From assembly GCA_003249625.1 (NCBI GenBank), contig QKII01000017.1, positions 1 through 5,253 of the forward strand: 5,253 nt of DNA. Reading direction: 5' to 3'. Below the pieces are notes generated by a model. It worked only from the letters and a program-made list of their open reading frames with translations, was not told the DNA's origin and searched no databases. Below are positions 4,755 to 5,253 of the stretch, one piece after another (within the stretch, counting starts at the first letter, position 1; each line of letters starts with the position of its first letter). A program made the position numbers and the translations under genes. Source of the DNA: Propionivibrio sp. GTDB taxonomy: Bacteria > Pseudomonadota > Gammaproteobacteria > Burkholderiales > Rhodocyclaceae.

Positions 4755-5253
4755 ACTCCCGTCAGGTTCCGATGTCAGATCTTCACGCTTATGTCGACGG
4801 TGAGCTTTCGGAAGCGCGCCACACAGAGGTTGAGGCATGGTTGGAAGAAAATCCAGAAGAAGCGTTGCGTGTCGAATCCTATCGACACCAGAAACACGAT
4901 TTACGGTTGCGGTTTGACCCCGTCCTGGATGAGCCACTGCCGGACCGTCTGAAAACACTCGCCAGTCAACCTCCTTCACCCAAGGTCCGAATCCTTTCCA
5001 CTTGGTCATGGCAACGCCTGGCCGCCAGCGTGGCCTTTGCTTTTGTGAGTGGCGCAATCGGTTGGTTGTCTCATGATCAATTCCTTCCGACGGTGAGACT
5101 GGCGCAACTTCCGGCGCTCCCGCATCAAGCCGCAATTGCGCATGCCGTGTTCAGTCCCGACGTCAAGAGGCCGGTCGAAATCAGCGCCGAGCACGAGGAT
5201 CAACTGGTTACCTGGCTTTCCAAGCGGCTTGGCGCTCCGATCCGGCCACCACG
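4751..5253 (+). CDS. Membrane anti-sigma factor (COG5662-like), C-terminus cut by window end
   Basis: The frame is open for 167 codons to the window edge. The cytosolic N-terminal domain starts MSDLHAYVDGELSEARHTEV (residues 8-27), the compact helical sigma-binding fold of transmembrane anti-sigma factors, followed by WLEENPEEALRVESYRHQ and the family-typical FDPVLDEPLPDRL (55-67). One membrane segment lies at about 90-107 (LAASVAFAFVSGAIGWLS). The remainder, ending VTWLSKRLGAPIRPP, should be periplasmic. It would bind and silence the sigma factor encoded just upstream and release it on an envelope signal. The gene overlaps the sigma gene by 4 nt (ATGA), typical of translationally coupled sigma/anti-sigma pairs. 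No cysteine occurs in the visible part, so the HxxxCxxC zinc motif of ZAS anti-sigma factors is absent. The end of the periplasmic domain is not seen. Confidence 0.88.
   Translation, partial: MNSRQVPMSDLHAYVDGELSEARHTEVEAWLEENPEEALRVESYRHQKHDLRLRFDPVLDEPLPDRLKTLASQPPSPKVRILSTWSWQRLAASVAFAFVSGAIGWLSHDQFLPTVRLAQLPALPHQAAIAHAVFSPDVKRPVEISAEHEDQLVTWLSKRLGAPIRPP

Overview
The window looks like a stretch of proteobacterial chromosome, most likely betaproteobacterial. This rests on moderately high GC in the clear genes, the style of the peptide-type ABC transporter and RidA proteins, a common 'GTCATTCCGGC' intergenic inverted repeat, and an ECF sigma/anti-sigma pair of a proteobacterial type. The lineage is an inference; no rRNA or other phylogenetic marker is present.

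Layout. (1) Positions 1-1750, minus strand: a dipeptide/oligopeptide-type ABC importer operon. The periplasmic substrate-binding protein gene (1750 down to 207) comes first and the inner-membrane permease gene (77 down to 1, cut by the window edge) follows. The binding-protein gene carries a frameshift near 1286-1292 that splits it into two overlapping frames. A REP-like double hairpin (114-185) sits between the two genes. (2) Positions 1751-1864: a divergent control region with a good sigma-70-like promoter for the minus-strand operon and a perfect 15-bp palindrome at its predicted transcription start. (3) Positions 1865-2254, plus strand: a RidA-family enamine/imine deaminase gene. (4) Positions 2255-3781: about 1.5 kb of mostly non-coding, patchy sequence with a strong hairpin and short direct repeats. 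It contains one convincing small gene (3247 down to 2990) for an acidic protein of unknown function. (5) Positions 3782-5253, plus strand: a compact operon with an ECF-type promoter, a secreted lipoprotein of the Lipoprotein_15/COG4315 type, an ECF sigma factor starting 5 nt after the lipoprotein stop, and a single-pass membrane anti-sigma factor overlapping the sigma gene by 4 nt and cut by the window end.

How the parts may work together. The ABC binding protein and permease would import a peptide-like or other small solute. The divergent RidA protein could detoxify enamine/imine intermediates made during catabolism of that solute. If the frameshift is real, the binding protein would be lost and the importer probably disabled. 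In the last operon, the membrane anti-sigma factor should hold the ECF sigma factor inactive until an envelope signal arrives. The GGGAAT-N17-CGTT promoter in front of the operon suggests autoregulation, with the lipoprotein as first product and probable target or partner of the sigma system.

The most notable points are the frameshift, which is explained neatly by loss of one copy of a 7-bp repeat, the lipoprotein-sigma-antisigma operon with its candidate promoter, and the operator-like palindrome. I did not find a clearly new defence or mobile system in this window.
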